Assembly: GCA_020632875.1 (NCBI GenBank)
Contig: JACKET010000010.1
Span: 1 to 64,000 of the forward strand
DNA: 64,000 bases
Origin: Alphaproteobacteria bacterium
Lineage (GTDB): Bacteria; Myxococcota_A; UBA796; GCA-2862545
Direction: 5' to 3'
Positions within the stretch are counted from its first letter, which is position 1. Each line of letters starts with the position of its first letter. Under the pieces are notes generated by a model that saw only the letters and a list, made by a program, of their open reading frames with translations, did not search any database and was not told where the DNA came from. A program made the translations under genes and the position numbers. Positions 48,704-57,738 of the stretch are shown here, in pieces.

Positions 48704-51697
48704 TCAGGTGCGAAGGGCGATCTGCCGCTCCATCCTGGCTCTCGCTTCGCCGTCCGCACGCGCGGCCGCACGGCGCAGCATTCGGAGGCCGTCGGGCTCG
48801 ACCGTCTCCGCGGGCAGGGCCTCGATGCCCGTGAGCCAGGGCTCTACGGGCTCTGCGCGGAGGACCGCGATCTCCAGGCGCCCGCACAGCGCGACCCACC
48901 GGACGATCGGATTCGTCTCGCCGGTCATGGCGAGCCCCGCATCGAACCCCTCGCGGGCCTCGTCCAGACGCCCCTGCTCGAGCCGGACCATCGCCAGGTT
49001 CAGCACGAGCGCGGGCTGGTGCTCGCCGAAGAACCTCCGGCTCTCCTCCAACGCCAGGCCGTAGCTGCGCTCGGCGCCCACGTAGTCCGCCGCGAACCGG
49101 CACAGCTCGCCGGACACGAGCGCCACCTCGCCCTTCAGGAGCGGGCTGCCCGTGCGCTCGGCAGCCTCACCGGCCAGGCGGATGGCATCGCGCGCCTCGT
49201 CGAGCCGCCCGAGCTGTCCGAGGTCGTAGGCCAGAGAGGTGAGCAGGTCGACGCGCGCGCCGTCCTTCGGATCGCCCGCCAGGGCCCGCCGACACACGGC
49301 GATCGCGCCTTCGATGTCCCCGGTCTCGGAGAGCAGGTGCATGGTCTCGCTGTCGAGGTCGAGCTGCACGTCGTAGGACAGCGGACCCAGGGCCGACGCA
49401 GCGGACAGCGCCTGCCGTGCCTCGTCGAGGTGCCCGCACATCCGCGCGTTCAACGCGAGCTCGGCGAGCGCGCGGGCCTCCAGCTCGACGTCGCCGTTCG
49501 CGCGCGCCCACGCGAGCCCCCGTCGCGCCAGGACCCCCGACGGCTCGTAGCGCGACTCGAGCCGGTGGTAGCGGGCCGCCGAGAGCCACGTTCGCGCCCA
49601 CTCGCGGTCGACCGGGCGCTCGGCCAGCGCCTCGAGGCGACGCTCCAGCAGCGCCCGCGCGGCGCCGGGATCGTGCATCCCCTTCTTCTGCGCCGCGTCC
49701 CACAGCGGCTCGAGCGCCTCCTGGGAGCGCCCGGCGGCGAGCAGGTGCATCGCCCGGCGCTCGGGATCGTCCCCGACGGCCTTCGCGGCGGCGACATGCC
49801 AGCGCTCCGCGCGACCGCGCCCCCGGATCCGCTCCAGCAGCGTGTCGCGGAGCATGCCGTGCACGAACGACCAGCGCTGCGCGGGCTTCTCGGGGTCGAG
49901 CCGCGCGAGGCCCGCGCCGACCAGCTTCAGCACGACGCCCCGATGGACCCCCACCCCCGCCGCGGCACACGCGGCGTGCCACTCGAACGCATGGACCTCC
50001 CGCCCCAGCACGGCGGCGATCTCCACGCACTGCCAGGCCTCCGCGGGCACCACCTCGTCGAGCCGCCGACGCCACAACGCCTCGATCGCGTGCGGCAGCG
50101 TGTCCTCCGCGCCGACCACGGTGTACACCCCACGCGCGTCCACCAGCGCGGACCGGCTCACCCAGTCCTCGACGAGCTGGACGGCGAACAGCGGGTTCCC
50201 GCCGGCCCGCTCCACCACGCGCTCGACGGCGGACCCCTCCAGCGGCAGCAACGCGCCCACCAGCGCGCGCTCCTCCTCGGGAGGCAAAGGCCCGATCTCC
50301 ATGGACTCCACGCGGGGGTGCTCCTCGAGCGCGTCGAGGGTGTCGTCGGCGATCTCCTCCTCGCGTGCGGTCAACACCGCTGTCAGCGGCGCACCGGCGT
50401 CGAGCGCCCAGCGCACGAAGCGCACGGCCTCCGGACCGGCGTGTGCGTCGTCCACCAGCAACAGTGTGGGCCGATCGCCGTGCAGCGCGCGGAGGAGCTG
50501 GCCGAACGCCGCGAACCGGGCGAGCCGACCGCCGGACCGCCCCGCGCAGAGGTCGACGATCGCGCTCCGCGCCCACGGGTCGGCGACGCGCCAGCCCACG
50601 ACGTCCTCGAGCTCGAGCGGGTCGGCGCCCTCCACCTGCAGGGCGCGAATCGCCGCGCCCTCGAGCCCGTCGCTGCGCCCCGACCCGTGGGTGACCCGCA
50701 CCACGCCGACGCGTCCGGCCGCGTGCCCGCGGCGCGCCAACCACTCCGAGAGACGCGTCTTCCCCACACCCGCCACGCCGCGGAGGACCACGGCGCCCGA
50801 CGTGTCGAGACGATCCCAGAGCCGCTGGCGCTCGGCAGCGCGCCCCACGAACGGCGTCTCGCGCGCCCCGAACAGGCCGAGCCCCACGGGCCCCGGAGGC
50901 TCCGGGTCGAGCGTCGGCGCCGCGCCGAGCGCCTCGAGCGCATCCGCCGCGCGCTGGAACCGATGGGCGGGCTCCGGCGCGAGCAGGGTCGCGAGCCAGC
51001 CCGTCACGAAGCCCGGAAGCGGGAACGGCGCCTCGACCGGGCCGAGCGCGCCACCCGGATCCGGCGATCGGCCCGTGAGCATCCGAAGCGCCGTCGCACC
51101 GACTGCGTAGAGGTCGGTCCACGGCCCCTGATCGCGCCACAGGTGCATCCGCTGCTCGGGCGGCATGTAGCCGGGGGTGCCCCCGGGGAGGCCCGGCCGC
51201 GCGCCCCCGAGCACATGGGCGAGCCCGAAGTCCGACAGCCGGATGCGCCCGTCTCCACCGCGCAGGATGTTGCCGAGCTTCACGTCGCGATGGAGCACGC
51301 CACGCGCGTGGGCATGCGCGAGCGCGTCCAGCACGGGGACGAGCACCGCACGCACCTCGTCCCAGCTCCGCGGGCGCTTCGGGACGGCGCGCCCCTGGCA
51401 CAGCTCCATCGCGAGCCAGGGCGAGCGGGTCGGGATGTCCGGGTGGACGGGCAGGCTCGGCGTGAGCCCCGCGTCGAGCACCTGCACGACGTGGGGATGC
51501 ACGAGCGACGCGACGGCGCGGATCTCCGCCTCGAGCGCCTCGACGCTCTCGGGAGAGGCGACCTCGGGCTTGAGGACCTTCAACGCCGCGGGCAGCCCCG
51601 ACGCTTCGTGGACCGCGAGCCACACCGTCCCCATGCCGCCGCTCGCGAGCGGCGCGGTGACCTCGTAGGGACCGATCACGGCGGGGACCTCGGCCAT
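48704..51697 (-). CDS. Ser/Thr kinase - AAA/STAND-type ATPase - TPR signalling protein
   Basis: 997 aa. Residues ~5-270 are a Hanks kinase (APLASGGMGTVWLAVH, LHRDVKLGNILR near 135, DFGLAHVLGG near 155). Residues ~290-620 are a P-loop ATPase with Walker A GVAGVGKT (near 306-313), Walker B TLLLVDDAHAGPE and a winged-helix-like part. The rest is TPR-like helices (LDEARQALSAASALG, RYEPSGVLARRGLAWARANGD). The layout matches the kinase-ATPase-TPR proteins common in myxobacteria. ATG 51697 overlaps the FHA gene stop by one nt (TGATG), making the two a coupled signalling module. Confidence 0.9.
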   Translation of the reverse strand: MAEVPAVIGPYEVTAPLASGGMGTVWLAVHEASGLPAALKVLKPEVASPESVEALEAEIRAVASLVHPHVVQVLDAGLTPSLPVHPDIPTRSPWLAMELCQGRAVPKRPRSWDEVRAVLVPVLDALAHAHARGVLHRDVKLGNILRGGDGRIRLSDFGLAHVLGGARPGLPGGTPGYMPPEQRMHLWRDQGPWTDLYAVGATALRMLTGRSPDPGGALGPVEAPFPLPGFVTGWLATLLAPEPAHRFQRAADALEALGAAPTLDPEPPGPVGLGLFGARETPFVGRAAERQRLWDRLDTSGAVVLRGVAGVGKTRLSEWLARRGHAAGRVGVVRVTHGSGRSDGLEGAAIRALQVEGADPLELEDVVGWRVADPWARSAIVDLCAGRSGGRLARFAAFGQLLRALHGDRPTLLLVDDAHAGPEAVRFVRWALDAGAPLTAVLTAREEEIADDTLDALEEHPRVESMEIGPLPPEEERALVGALLPLEGSAVERVVERAGGNPLFAVQLVEDWVSRSALVDARGVYTVVGAEDTLPHAIEALWRRRLDEVVPAEAWQCVEIAAVLGREVHAFEWHAACAAAGVGVHRGVVLKLVGAGLARLDPEKPAQRWSFVHGMLRDTLLERIRGRGRAERWHVAAAKAVGDDPERRAMHLLAAGRSQEALEPLWDAAQKKGMHDPGAARALLERRLEALAERPVDREWARTWLSAARYHRLESRYEPSGVLARRGLAWARANGDVELEARALAELALNARMCGHLDEARQALSAASALGPLSYDVQLDLDSETMHLLSETGDIEGAIAVCRRALAGDPKDGARVDLLTSLAYDLGQLGRLDEARDAIRLAGEAAERTGSPLLKGEVALVSGELCRFAADYVGAERSYGLALEESRRFFGEHQPALVLNLAMVRLEQGRLDEAREGFDAGLAMTGETNPIVRWVALCGRLEIAVLRAEPVEPWLTGIEALPAETVEPDGLRMLRRAAARADGEARARMERQIALRT

Positions 51698-52356
51698 CAG
51701 TCCTCGAAAGCGACCCGATCGGACTGGCGCAGGCTCAGGCCCACCTGCCCACCCCCGACCTGGACGAGCGGACGTCGCACCCCGAGCTCCTTCAGCCGGT
51801 CGCGCAGCCGAGCCAGGGACATGTCGAGGCGCTTGCGTGCCCGCATCTTCCACAGCTCGGGATCCTCGTCCTTCTCCCGAGGCCACACGCGTCGGGCGAG
51901 CCGGGCCCAGCTCACCGGCTCGTCGAGCCGCAGCAGCTCCGCGAGCAGCAGTCCGAGCCGCCCCTTGACCCACACGCGGACATCTCCATCCGGGCCCGAG
52001 AGCTCGACGCCCTCGAGGGTCACGCGGAACGCGAGCGACTCGGCCCACGGGACCGTCGGCGCCACGGGCGCCTCGGGCTCGTCCCCTTCGATCGCGCCGA
52101 CCCGCAGCTCGACCCCGGGCGCGAGGCGGACGACGACACCGGGCTCGAGGACGACCTCGGCGACCTGGGCGTCCCCCACGAACAGCGGCCCGCGGAGGGC
52201 CTGCAGGACGAGCCCGCCTTCGCGCGGCGACACGAACGCGTGGGCCTCGGAGACGTGGTCGTGAGCGATCTGCACCGCCGCAGTCGCCGCCCTCCCGACG
52301 AGCTCGCCTCCCCCGATCGACCACGTCTGTCCGCCGAGATGGACTTCGACCCGCAC
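51697..52356 (-). CDS. FHA-domain protein with winged-helix-like C-terminus
   Basis: 219 aa. Residues ~1-95 resemble an FHA phosphopeptide-binding fold (SIGGGELVGRA, IAHDHVSEAHAFVSPREGG). Residues ~115-215 resemble an OmpR-type winged helix (VKGRLGLLLAELLRLDEPVSWARLARRVWP, RKRLDMSLARLRDRLKELGV). GTG 52356 has GAGGAGG upstream. Coupling to a Ser/Thr kinase suggests a phospho-switch in which the kinase phosphorylates or is read by this regulator. Divergent from the DUF4157-like gene, 93 bp away, which it could control. Confidence 0.78.
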   Translation of the reverse strand: MRVEVHLGGQTWSIGGGELVGRAATAAVQIAHDHVSEAHAFVSPREGGLVLQALRGPLFVGDAQVAEVVLEPGVVVRLAPGVELRVGAIEGDEPEAPVAPTVPWAESLAFRVTLEGVELSGPDGDVRVWVKGRLGLLLAELLRLDEPVSWARLARRVWPREKDEDPELWKMRARKRLDMSLARLRDRLKELGVRRPLVQVGGGQVGLSLRQSDRVAFED

Positions 52357-52449
52357 GCGTCCTCCTCGGGGATTCTAGGGGAACTGTGGGATCGGTGTGG
52401 GTTCTCGCGTCGGCCGCCCCCGCCTACGGGAGAGGTGGAGGTCGAAGCC

Positions 52450-54078
52450 ATGATCCGCACCCACCGTCCCCTCGCCGCGTCCCGGACCCCGACCGCCACG
52501 GCAGGCCTCGCTGCAGCGTCTCCCGGCTGGGGCAACAGCGACCTCGCGGCCCTGATCGACGGCGGCGCGGAACAGGAGGAGGTCGCGGGCGCGGAGGGGC
52601 CGACGGAGTCGCCGTGGTGGGCCGAAGCCGCGCCGGAAGACGGAGCCGTCGAGGTGGACCATCCCGGTCGTCCCCTGGATCCCGCCGAGCGGGAGGGCCT
52701 CGAGCTCCAGCTCGGCACGGACCTCGGCGATCTCCGCATCCAGGAGCCGACGGAAGGCGCGGAGCACCGCGCGGCACGCGACGCGAAGACCCTCGTCCAG
52801 GGCGGACACGTGCGCGGCAACCACAGCAAGGCGCCCGGCACGGCGGGCCCGATGCGGCGCAAGGGCGGCGGGAGCGCCCTCGGCACGCTCGCCACGCGGG
52901 CTGCCCGCGCGAAGACCCTGCGGGCCGCGAACGCCGCGCTGAAGCCCCTGCTCGCGCGCGCGAAGGGGGCCCGCGGCCAGCTGCGCATCGCCCGACTCCT
53001 CCGCAGCCGCCTGAAGACCGGGCGGATCCCCGGCGCCCTCGACGCGGCGCTCCGGATGCACCAGGGCAGCGCGGCGGGGGTGGGTCTCGCGAACCGGCTG
53101 GTGAAGCAGACGCGGTCGGCGCGGGCCCGGCAGGGCGGGGAGATCTTCGCGTACGGCCTGTTCGGGCACGGGCGGCCCGGCCAGCAGAAGGAGCCCATCG
53201 ACGTCGCGGCGAACCTCACGCTCGTCCGCGAGGCGAAGAAGCGCGGGAAGAAGGTCCGGTTCGGCCTGGATGGCTGGAAGGGGGCCGACGGCATCCGCTC
53301 GCCCCTCGAGACCCTCGTCGCGAAGGGCGTGAAGGAAGAGGATGCGCGGAAGCTCGTCGGGCGGGGAGGCGCCGGCACGAGCGCCAAGGTGTCGAACGAG
53401 ATGCTCGGCGACTGGCTCAGGAAGGAGCCGGTCGCCCGGATCGCCGAGCGGTTCGACGCGCTGCTCGATGCCGGCTGGGGACAGGTCCACGTCGACGAGC
53501 TCGACGAGAAGCTCGACAAGCGCCAGATCGCGAAGCTCTCGAAGCTGATGGCCCGGTACGACAAGGCCGATCGCCTGAGCTTCTTCTTCTCGCCGGCCGT
53601 CACGTCTCCGATGGGGTCCGGCAAGCGAGCCGAGAAGCACCTGAAGAAGCTCCGTCCGTTCCTCGACATCGCGAAGAGCCGCGCCAACCGACTGTTCTTC
53701 GAGATGTACCCCGGTGCCGGGCCCGCCTCGAAGGGCCTCGACGCCCGCACCAGTCGCGACCGCGCCCTCGTGGACCGCCGGATGCGCGCCGTGAGCGCGC
53801 GCCTCGACCGCATCTCCCCCGGACTGAACGCCGCGTCGACCTTCGCGCTCGGCCTGACGAACGAGCAGCTCCCGAACGTCCGGCACTTCAATCCCACGCT
53901 CGGGCGGAAGCGCGCCGACATCCGCCGCGGGCTCGGCAACCAGCTCGATCTCGCGGGACGCGGTCGCCACGGCGCGCACCAGGCCGATCTCGCGCTCTAC
54001 GCCCTCGGCCGGTACGACCGGTTCCCGGGCGGCATGAGCAACGCCGACCTCGCACGGTTCATCGCGCGGAAGGCGTGA
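52450..54078 (+). CDS. DUF4157-like N-terminal segment fused to an unknown domain (possible eCIS-type effector)
   Basis: 542 aa, no signal peptide. After a Pro/Ala/Asp-rich leader, residues ~75-125 (RPLDPAEREGLELQLGTDLG, then AARDAKTLVQGGHVR) resemble the start of DUF4157, a domain found on proteins loaded by extracellular contractile injection systems, but the usual HExxH is missing. A basic Arg/Lys/Ala-rich helical stretch follows. Residues ~230-540 look like an alpha-beta, TIM-barrel-like region (FAYGLFGHGRPGQQ, VHVDELDEKLDKRQIAKLS, RLSFFFSPAVTSP) that I do not recognise. ATG 52450 has GGAGG at normal spacing. No injection-system genes are in the window. Confidence 0.6.
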   Translation: MIRTHRPLAASRTPTATAGLAAASPGWGNSDLAALIDGGAEQEEVAGAEGPTESPWWAEAAPEDGAVEVDHPGRPLDPAEREGLELQLGTDLGDLRIQEPTEGAEHRAARDAKTLVQGGHVRGNHSKAPGTAGPMRRKGGGSALGTLATRAARAKTLRAANAALKPLLARAKGARGQLRIARLLRSRLKTGRIPGALDAALRMHQGSAAGVGLANRLVKQTRSARARQGGEIFAYGLFGHGRPGQQKEPIDVAANLTLVREAKKRGKKVRFGLDGWKGADGIRSPLETLVAKGVKEEDARKLVGRGGAGTSAKVSNEMLGDWLRKEPVARIAERFDALLDAGWGQVHVDELDEKLDKRQIAKLSKLMARYDKADRLSFFFSPAVTSPMGSGKRAEKHLKKLRPFLDIAKSRANRLFFEMYPGAGPASKGLDARTSRDRALVDRRMRAVSARLDRISPGLNAASTFALGLTNEQLPNVRHFNPTLGRKRADIRRGLGNQLDLAGRGRHGAHQADLALYALGRYDRFPGGMSNADLARFIARKA

Positions 54079-54079
54079 C

Positions 54080-55168
54080 CTACCAGCTCCCGGAGGCTCC
54101 GCCGCCGCCGAATCCCCCGCCGCCGCCGCCCCAGTCACCGCCCGAGCCCCCCGAGCTGGAGCTCGACGAGCTCGACGAGCTGGAGCTCGACGAGCCGGGG
54201 TCGTACGGCGTGGACGTGTGCCCGCCGGAGCCACCGCCACCGCCTTCGCTCATCGCGCCCCCGTCGAGCGCCAGGTACGCCGTCGCGAAGATGCCGATCA
54301 TCGCGATGCCCAGCCAGCCCATCGGGTCCTGGAAAGCCTCCTCCGCCCAGACGCCGAGCGCGATGCTCGCCGCCACCGCGCCGACCGAGAGCCAGAACTT
54401 CAGCCCGTTCTCGGCCCACGCCGCGGGCAGCGCGACGAACGCGCCCAGCGGCAGCCCGAGCATCAGCGCCGAGGACTGCCCCGCGAGCACGAAGCCGAGC
54501 CCGCCCAGCTCCGCGGCGAGGAAGGCACTGGCGAGGAGCATCGACAGCCAGCCCGGAGGCAGCCAGGCCGTGAGGCCCCGTGGGGCCCCGCGCAGGAACG
54601 ACAGGAGCACGAACAACAGCGACGCGGCACCGACGCCCGCCTGGAGCCCGAACAGGCGCGGCCCGCGCGGAATCACCCGCAGCACCGCGCCGATCGCACG
54701 GTACGGCGCAGGCACGGCCTCCCCGGCGACCAGCGTGTCGACCTGCTGCCCGATCCCGTCGATCACCCCGCCGAACGCGCCCGCCCAGTCCTCCGCGCGC
54801 AGGGCGGGCACCGCCTGCACGAGGAGCTCGCCCGCTTCGGCGTCGGTCAGGTAGCCCTCGAGGCCGTAGCCGACCTCGATGCGCGACAGGTGGTCGGAGG
54901 TCGCGAACAGGACGAGGATGCCGTCGTCGCGGCCGCTGTCGCCGCCGCCCCAGCCCTCGGCGATCTGCAGCGAGAAGCCCTCGAGCGTCTGGTCGAACGG
55001 CACGACCGCCGTGGTGAGGAGCGCCACGTGGACGCCGGTCTTCTCGCGGATGGCGCGGATCTGCCCGTCCAGCACGGCCTCTTCGGCGGGCGTGAGCACG
55101 TCCGAGAGGTCGGTGACCGGGTCGCGGATCGCGGGGACCTCCGCGAGCGCCAGGCCGACCAGGATCAT
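54080..55168 (-). CDS. TPM-domain (YgcG-like) membrane protein with Ser/Gly tail
   Basis: 362 aa. A signal-like N-terminus (MILVGLALAEVPAI) precedes a TPM domain (DVLTPAEEAVLDGQIRAI, GWGGGDSGRDDGILVLFA, IEVGYGLEGYLTDAEAG), a fold linked to phosphatase-like or membrane-repair roles. Several transmembrane helices follow. The end is a long run of Ser and then GGGGFGGGGASGSW, a typical tail of YgcG-type proteins. ATG 55168 overlaps the stop of the upstream methyltransferase by 4 nt. The gene stops 2 nt from the convergent DUF4157-like gene. Confidence 0.85.
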   Translation of the reverse strand: MILVGLALAEVPAIRDPVTDLSDVLTPAEEAVLDGQIRAIREKTGVHVALLTTAVVPFDQTLEGFSLQIAEGWGGGDSGRDDGILVLFATSDHLSRIEVGYGLEGYLTDAEAGELLVQAVPALRAEDWAGAFGGVIDGIGQQVDTLVAGEAVPAPYRAIGAVLRVIPRGPRLFGLQAGVGAASLLFVLLSFLRGAPRGLTAWLPPGWLSMLLASAFLAAELGGLGFVLAGQSSALMLGLPLGAFVALPAAWAENGLKFWLSVGAVAASIALGVWAEEAFQDPMGWLGIAMIGIFATAYLALDGGAMSEGGGGGSGGHTSTPYDPGSSSSSSSSSSSSSSGGSGGDWGGGGGGFGGGGASGSW

Positions 55169-56796
55169 CGGCCGCGCCCGCGGCCCCGGCCGCGCCCTCC
55201 GCGCCCTCGCGACGGGCCGCCACGCGACGGGCCGCCACGCGACGGACCCCCGCGCCCTCCGCGGCCTCCGCGACCGCGGGGAGGCCCGCCTCGCCCCCGC
55301 GACGGCTTCTTCGGACCGGCCTGTGCTTCGGACATCGGCGTGGACCCCAGCGCCTCCAGCACCAGGCGGAGGTCTCCGTGCAGCGGGGCCCGGACGGCAC
55401 CGGCCCGCGACACGTGGAGGAAGGGTCGCACGAGCCCGGCCTTCTCCGCAAAGAAACGGGCGGTGCGCGGGTCCTGGCCGGCCACGCGGTGGCTGCGGCG
55501 GGCGAGCGCCGCCAGCGCGTCGTCGAGGGGGCCGTCGAGCGTCAACCGACACAGCGTGTGGCTCGCCACGGACGCGATCGGCGCCACTTCCGCCGTCCCG
55601 TAGCGCCCGGCGCGCACGCTCCCGACGAGCAACGCGAGCACCTCGTCCGGCCGCCCGACCGCGCCGGACGGCTTCCCGCGCCACGGCCCCTGAACGGTGC
55701 CGTTCGCCCACTTCTGCAGGGCGGGGCCCCGCTCGAGCGTGACGACCGACTCGACCTCGGCGGTCTGCGGGAACAGGTCGATCGGCTGGATGCGGGTGGT
55801 GCGCAGCCCGTGCGCGGCCAGGGTGTCGAGGTCGCGCGCCAGCGTCTCGGGACCGCAGGAGACGTACACCGCGCGGGCCGCGAGCTTCGCGATGCGGGCC
55901 AGGCTCTTCGGATCGCTGCCCCGCCGGGACGGATTGAGGACGACCACGTCGAACGGCCCGTCGAGACGGGTGTCCTCGACGCGACCCTCGAGGATGCGGA
56001 CGTGCTTCGGCGCGCGCTTCTGCGCCGCCTTCACCGCGTGGGGCACCTCCTCGACCGCCAGCACGCGCTCGCAGCGGTCGGCGAGCATCAGCGCGTAGGC
56101 GCCGACCCCGGCGTACAGATCGAGGGCCGAGCGGGCATCGCCGACCGCGTCGCGAACGAGACCGTGCAGCACCTCGGCCTGGCGCGGATCGATCTGGAAG
56201 AACGAGCCGGGCAGGAGGTCGTACCGCGTCGTGCCGATCGCCTCTTCGAGCGTGTGGGTGCCCGCGACGACCCGCGGCCTCGCGCCCATCACGCGCTTGC
56301 CGTCGGGATCGGCCCGCGACACCGCGACGCTCACGATGGCCGGTTGTTCGCGGAGGAGCGCACGGGCCGCGCGTGGACCGCCGTCCAGCTCGCCCCCGCG
56401 GCACGCGAGCACGAGCTGCAGCTGCCCGGTCGCCCGCGACACGCGCAGGTCGACGGAGTGCACGCCCTTCCGCGCCTGGAGCCACTCCAACAGCCCCGGC
56501 AGCGCGGCGCGCAGGCCGTCCGCGAGCACGGGGCAGTCCGGGGTGTCGAGCACGGTGCGGCCGTCCGCCGCGTAGAGCCCGATCGACACGTGCCGCGCGC
56601 CCACATGGATCGGGAGCTTCAGCCGGTGGCGGTACGCCTCGGTCCACGCCGATCCCACGATGGGCTCGGGCGCGGGCAGGTGGGGGAAGTGCCCGAGCGC
56701 CGCACGCAGCCGGGCCTCCTTGCGCTCGAGCTGCGCCGCGTACGGCAGGTCGGCGAGCGGACACCCCGGGCAGCGCGGATGGTGGCGACAGTCCAT
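55165..56796 (-). CDS. RlmD/TrmA-family RNA (uracil-C5) methyltransferase with extra C-terminal domain and RGG tail
   Basis: 543 aa. Fe-S cysteines at 3, 9 and 12 (CRHHPRCPGC) with a fourth in DTPDCPVL; SAM site SALDLYAGVGAYALML; catalytic Cys in YVSCGPETLARDL. This is the RlmCD/TrmA group that methylates uridine C5 in rRNA or tRNA. From ~375 an extra ~110-aa domain includes VASHTLCRLTLDG and ALARRSHRVAGQ, reminiscent of RluA pseudouridine-synthase pieces. The last ~45 residues are Arg-Gly-Gly repeats, an RNA-binding tail. Which RNA position is modified is not known. Confidence 0.85.
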   Translation of the reverse strand: MDCRHHPRCPGCPLADLPYAAQLERKEARLRAALGHFPHLPAPEPIVGSAWTEAYRHRLKLPIHVGARHVSIGLYAADGRTVLDTPDCPVLADGLRAALPGLLEWLQARKGVHSVDLRVSRATGQLQLVLACRGGELDGGPRAARALLREQPAIVSVAVSRADPDGKRVMGARPRVVAGTHTLEEAIGTTRYDLLPGSFFQIDPRQAEVLHGLVRDAVGDARSALDLYAGVGAYALMLADRCERVLAVEEVPHAVKAAQKRAPKHVRILEGRVEDTRLDGPFDVVVLNPSRRGSDPKSLARIAKLAARAVYVSCGPETLARDLDTLAAHGLRTTRIQPIDLFPQTAEVESVVTLERGPALQKWANGTVQGPWRGKPSGAVGRPDEVLALLVGSVRAGRYGTAEVAPIASVASHTLCRLTLDGPLDDALAALARRSHRVAGQDPRTARFFAEKAGLVRPFLHVSRAGAVRAPLHGDLRLVLEALGSTPMSEAQAGPKKPSRGRGGPPRGRGGRGGRGGPSRGGPSRGGPSRGRGGRGRGRGRGR

Positions 56797-57137
56797 CCGG
56801 GGCTCGTAGGCGGGCAGCGCCCTCCGCGCAACGGACCCCGCGATCTATCGATCGCAGACCGATCTACGAATGCCGGACGCCTACTCCGACCACGGACCGG
56901 GATCTCCTCCCTGCTCGGGTGAGCGGTGAGCCTGCTTCCGATCCGCTCCGCGTCCACCCAACACCCAACACCCAACACCCAACACCCAACACCCAACACG
57001 GGACACCCGACACCCTCGACGCGGACAGGCGACACCGACCGTAAGCGACAGAGCCCCCGCGTCGTTTACAGACTGAGAACCGCAGACACCGACTTCATGG
57101 CACGGCCTCTGCAAAGCCAACGGGCAAGGAGTTGCTC
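56797..57137. other. Intergenic region with heptamer repeat
   Basis: 341 bp between the divergent methyltransferase gene and a small ORF. The only structure seen is the ACCCAAC array at 56956-56997 and the related GACACCC-type bases just after it. No promoter was identified. Confidence 0.5.
56956..56997 (+). repeat. Six perfect tandem copies of ACCCAAC
   Basis: Heptanucleotide direct repeat in a non-coding gap, flanked by partial copies. It recalls the short tandem heptamer repeats known from intergenic regions of cyanobacteria. Likely to vary in copy number by slippage. Confidence 0.9.
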
Positions 57138-57341
57138 ATGACCCGCCGCATCCGTCCCCTCGCCTTCCTCGATACCGCCGCTCTCACGGCGCTCAGCGCG
57201 CTGGTGCTCGCTGCTGCGAGCTGGACGAAGCTGGTCGTACCCACTCCCGGCATCGCGCTCGTGGATCCGGATCCCCATGTCGCGGTCGCGCAGATCGTCG
57301 ACACCGGCATCGATACCGACGAGCGGTTCGCGGACGAGTGA
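57138..57341 (+). CDS. Small single-pass membrane protein
   Basis: 67 aa: MTRRIRPLAF, one hydrophobic helix (LTALSALVLAAASWTKLVV), then a short acidic tail (IVDTGIDTDERFADE). ATG 57138 has AAGGAG eight nt upstream, so translation is plausible. Function unknown. It may be a signal-anchor peptide whose tail faces outside. Confidence 0.55.
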   Translation: MTRRIRPLAFLDTAALTALSALVLAAASWTKLVVPTPGIALVDPDPHVAVAQIVDTGIDTDERFADE

Positions 57342-57347
57342 AGGCGA

Positions 57348-57393
57348 GGCCCGGAGGGCCGGTGACGGGCGACGGCCCGGAGGGCCGGTGACG
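57348..57393. repeat. Direct repeat with palindromic core, possible terminators
   Basis: GGCCCGGAGGGCCGGTGACG occurs at 57348-57367 and again at 57374-57393. Each copy contains the hairpin GGCCC-GGA-GGGCC. They lie between the convergent small ORF and rpsR and may end transcription from both sides. Confidence 0.5.
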
Positions 57394-57436
57394 CGACAGG
57401 CCCATCGCACCGGGGCGGTGGGCCGATCGAGGCCGA

Positions 57437-57643
57437 TCAGTCGCGCTTGACGTAGGGGAGCAGCGCGATCTGGCGAGCGCGCTTGATGGCGTTGGCCACC
57501 TGGCGCTGCTGCTTGGCCGTGAGGCCGGTCGCGCGGCGGGGCAGGACCTTCCCACGCTCGGTGAGGAAGCGCTGGAGCCGACGGACATCCTTGTAGTCGA
57601 CCTTCTCACCGGGCTGGAGGGGGGAGACCTTGCGACGAGCCAT
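57437..57643 (-). CDS. rpsR: 30S ribosomal protein S18
   Basis: 68 aa. Clear S18 sequence: VDYKDVRRLQRFLTERGKVLPRRATGLTAKQQ and QVANAIKRARQIALLPYV. It binds 16S rRNA with S6 in the platform. There are no cysteines, so it is the zinc-free form; a Cys-containing paralogue may exist elsewhere. It is not beside rpsF/ssb/rplI as in most bacteria. ATG 57643. It lies 94 bp downstream of mutM in the same direction. Confidence 0.96.
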   Translation of the reverse strand: MARRKVSPLQPGEKVDYKDVRRLQRFLTERGKVLPRRATGLTAKQQRQVANAIKRARQIALLPYVKRD

Positions 57644-57738
57644 GTTCTACCTTCCGTTTTCGCTCTTGGTTTGGAGGCCCGGGACCGCTGCCCGGACCAA
57701 GCGACCCTCACGACTAACCGCAACCCCGGCGGCGCGCA

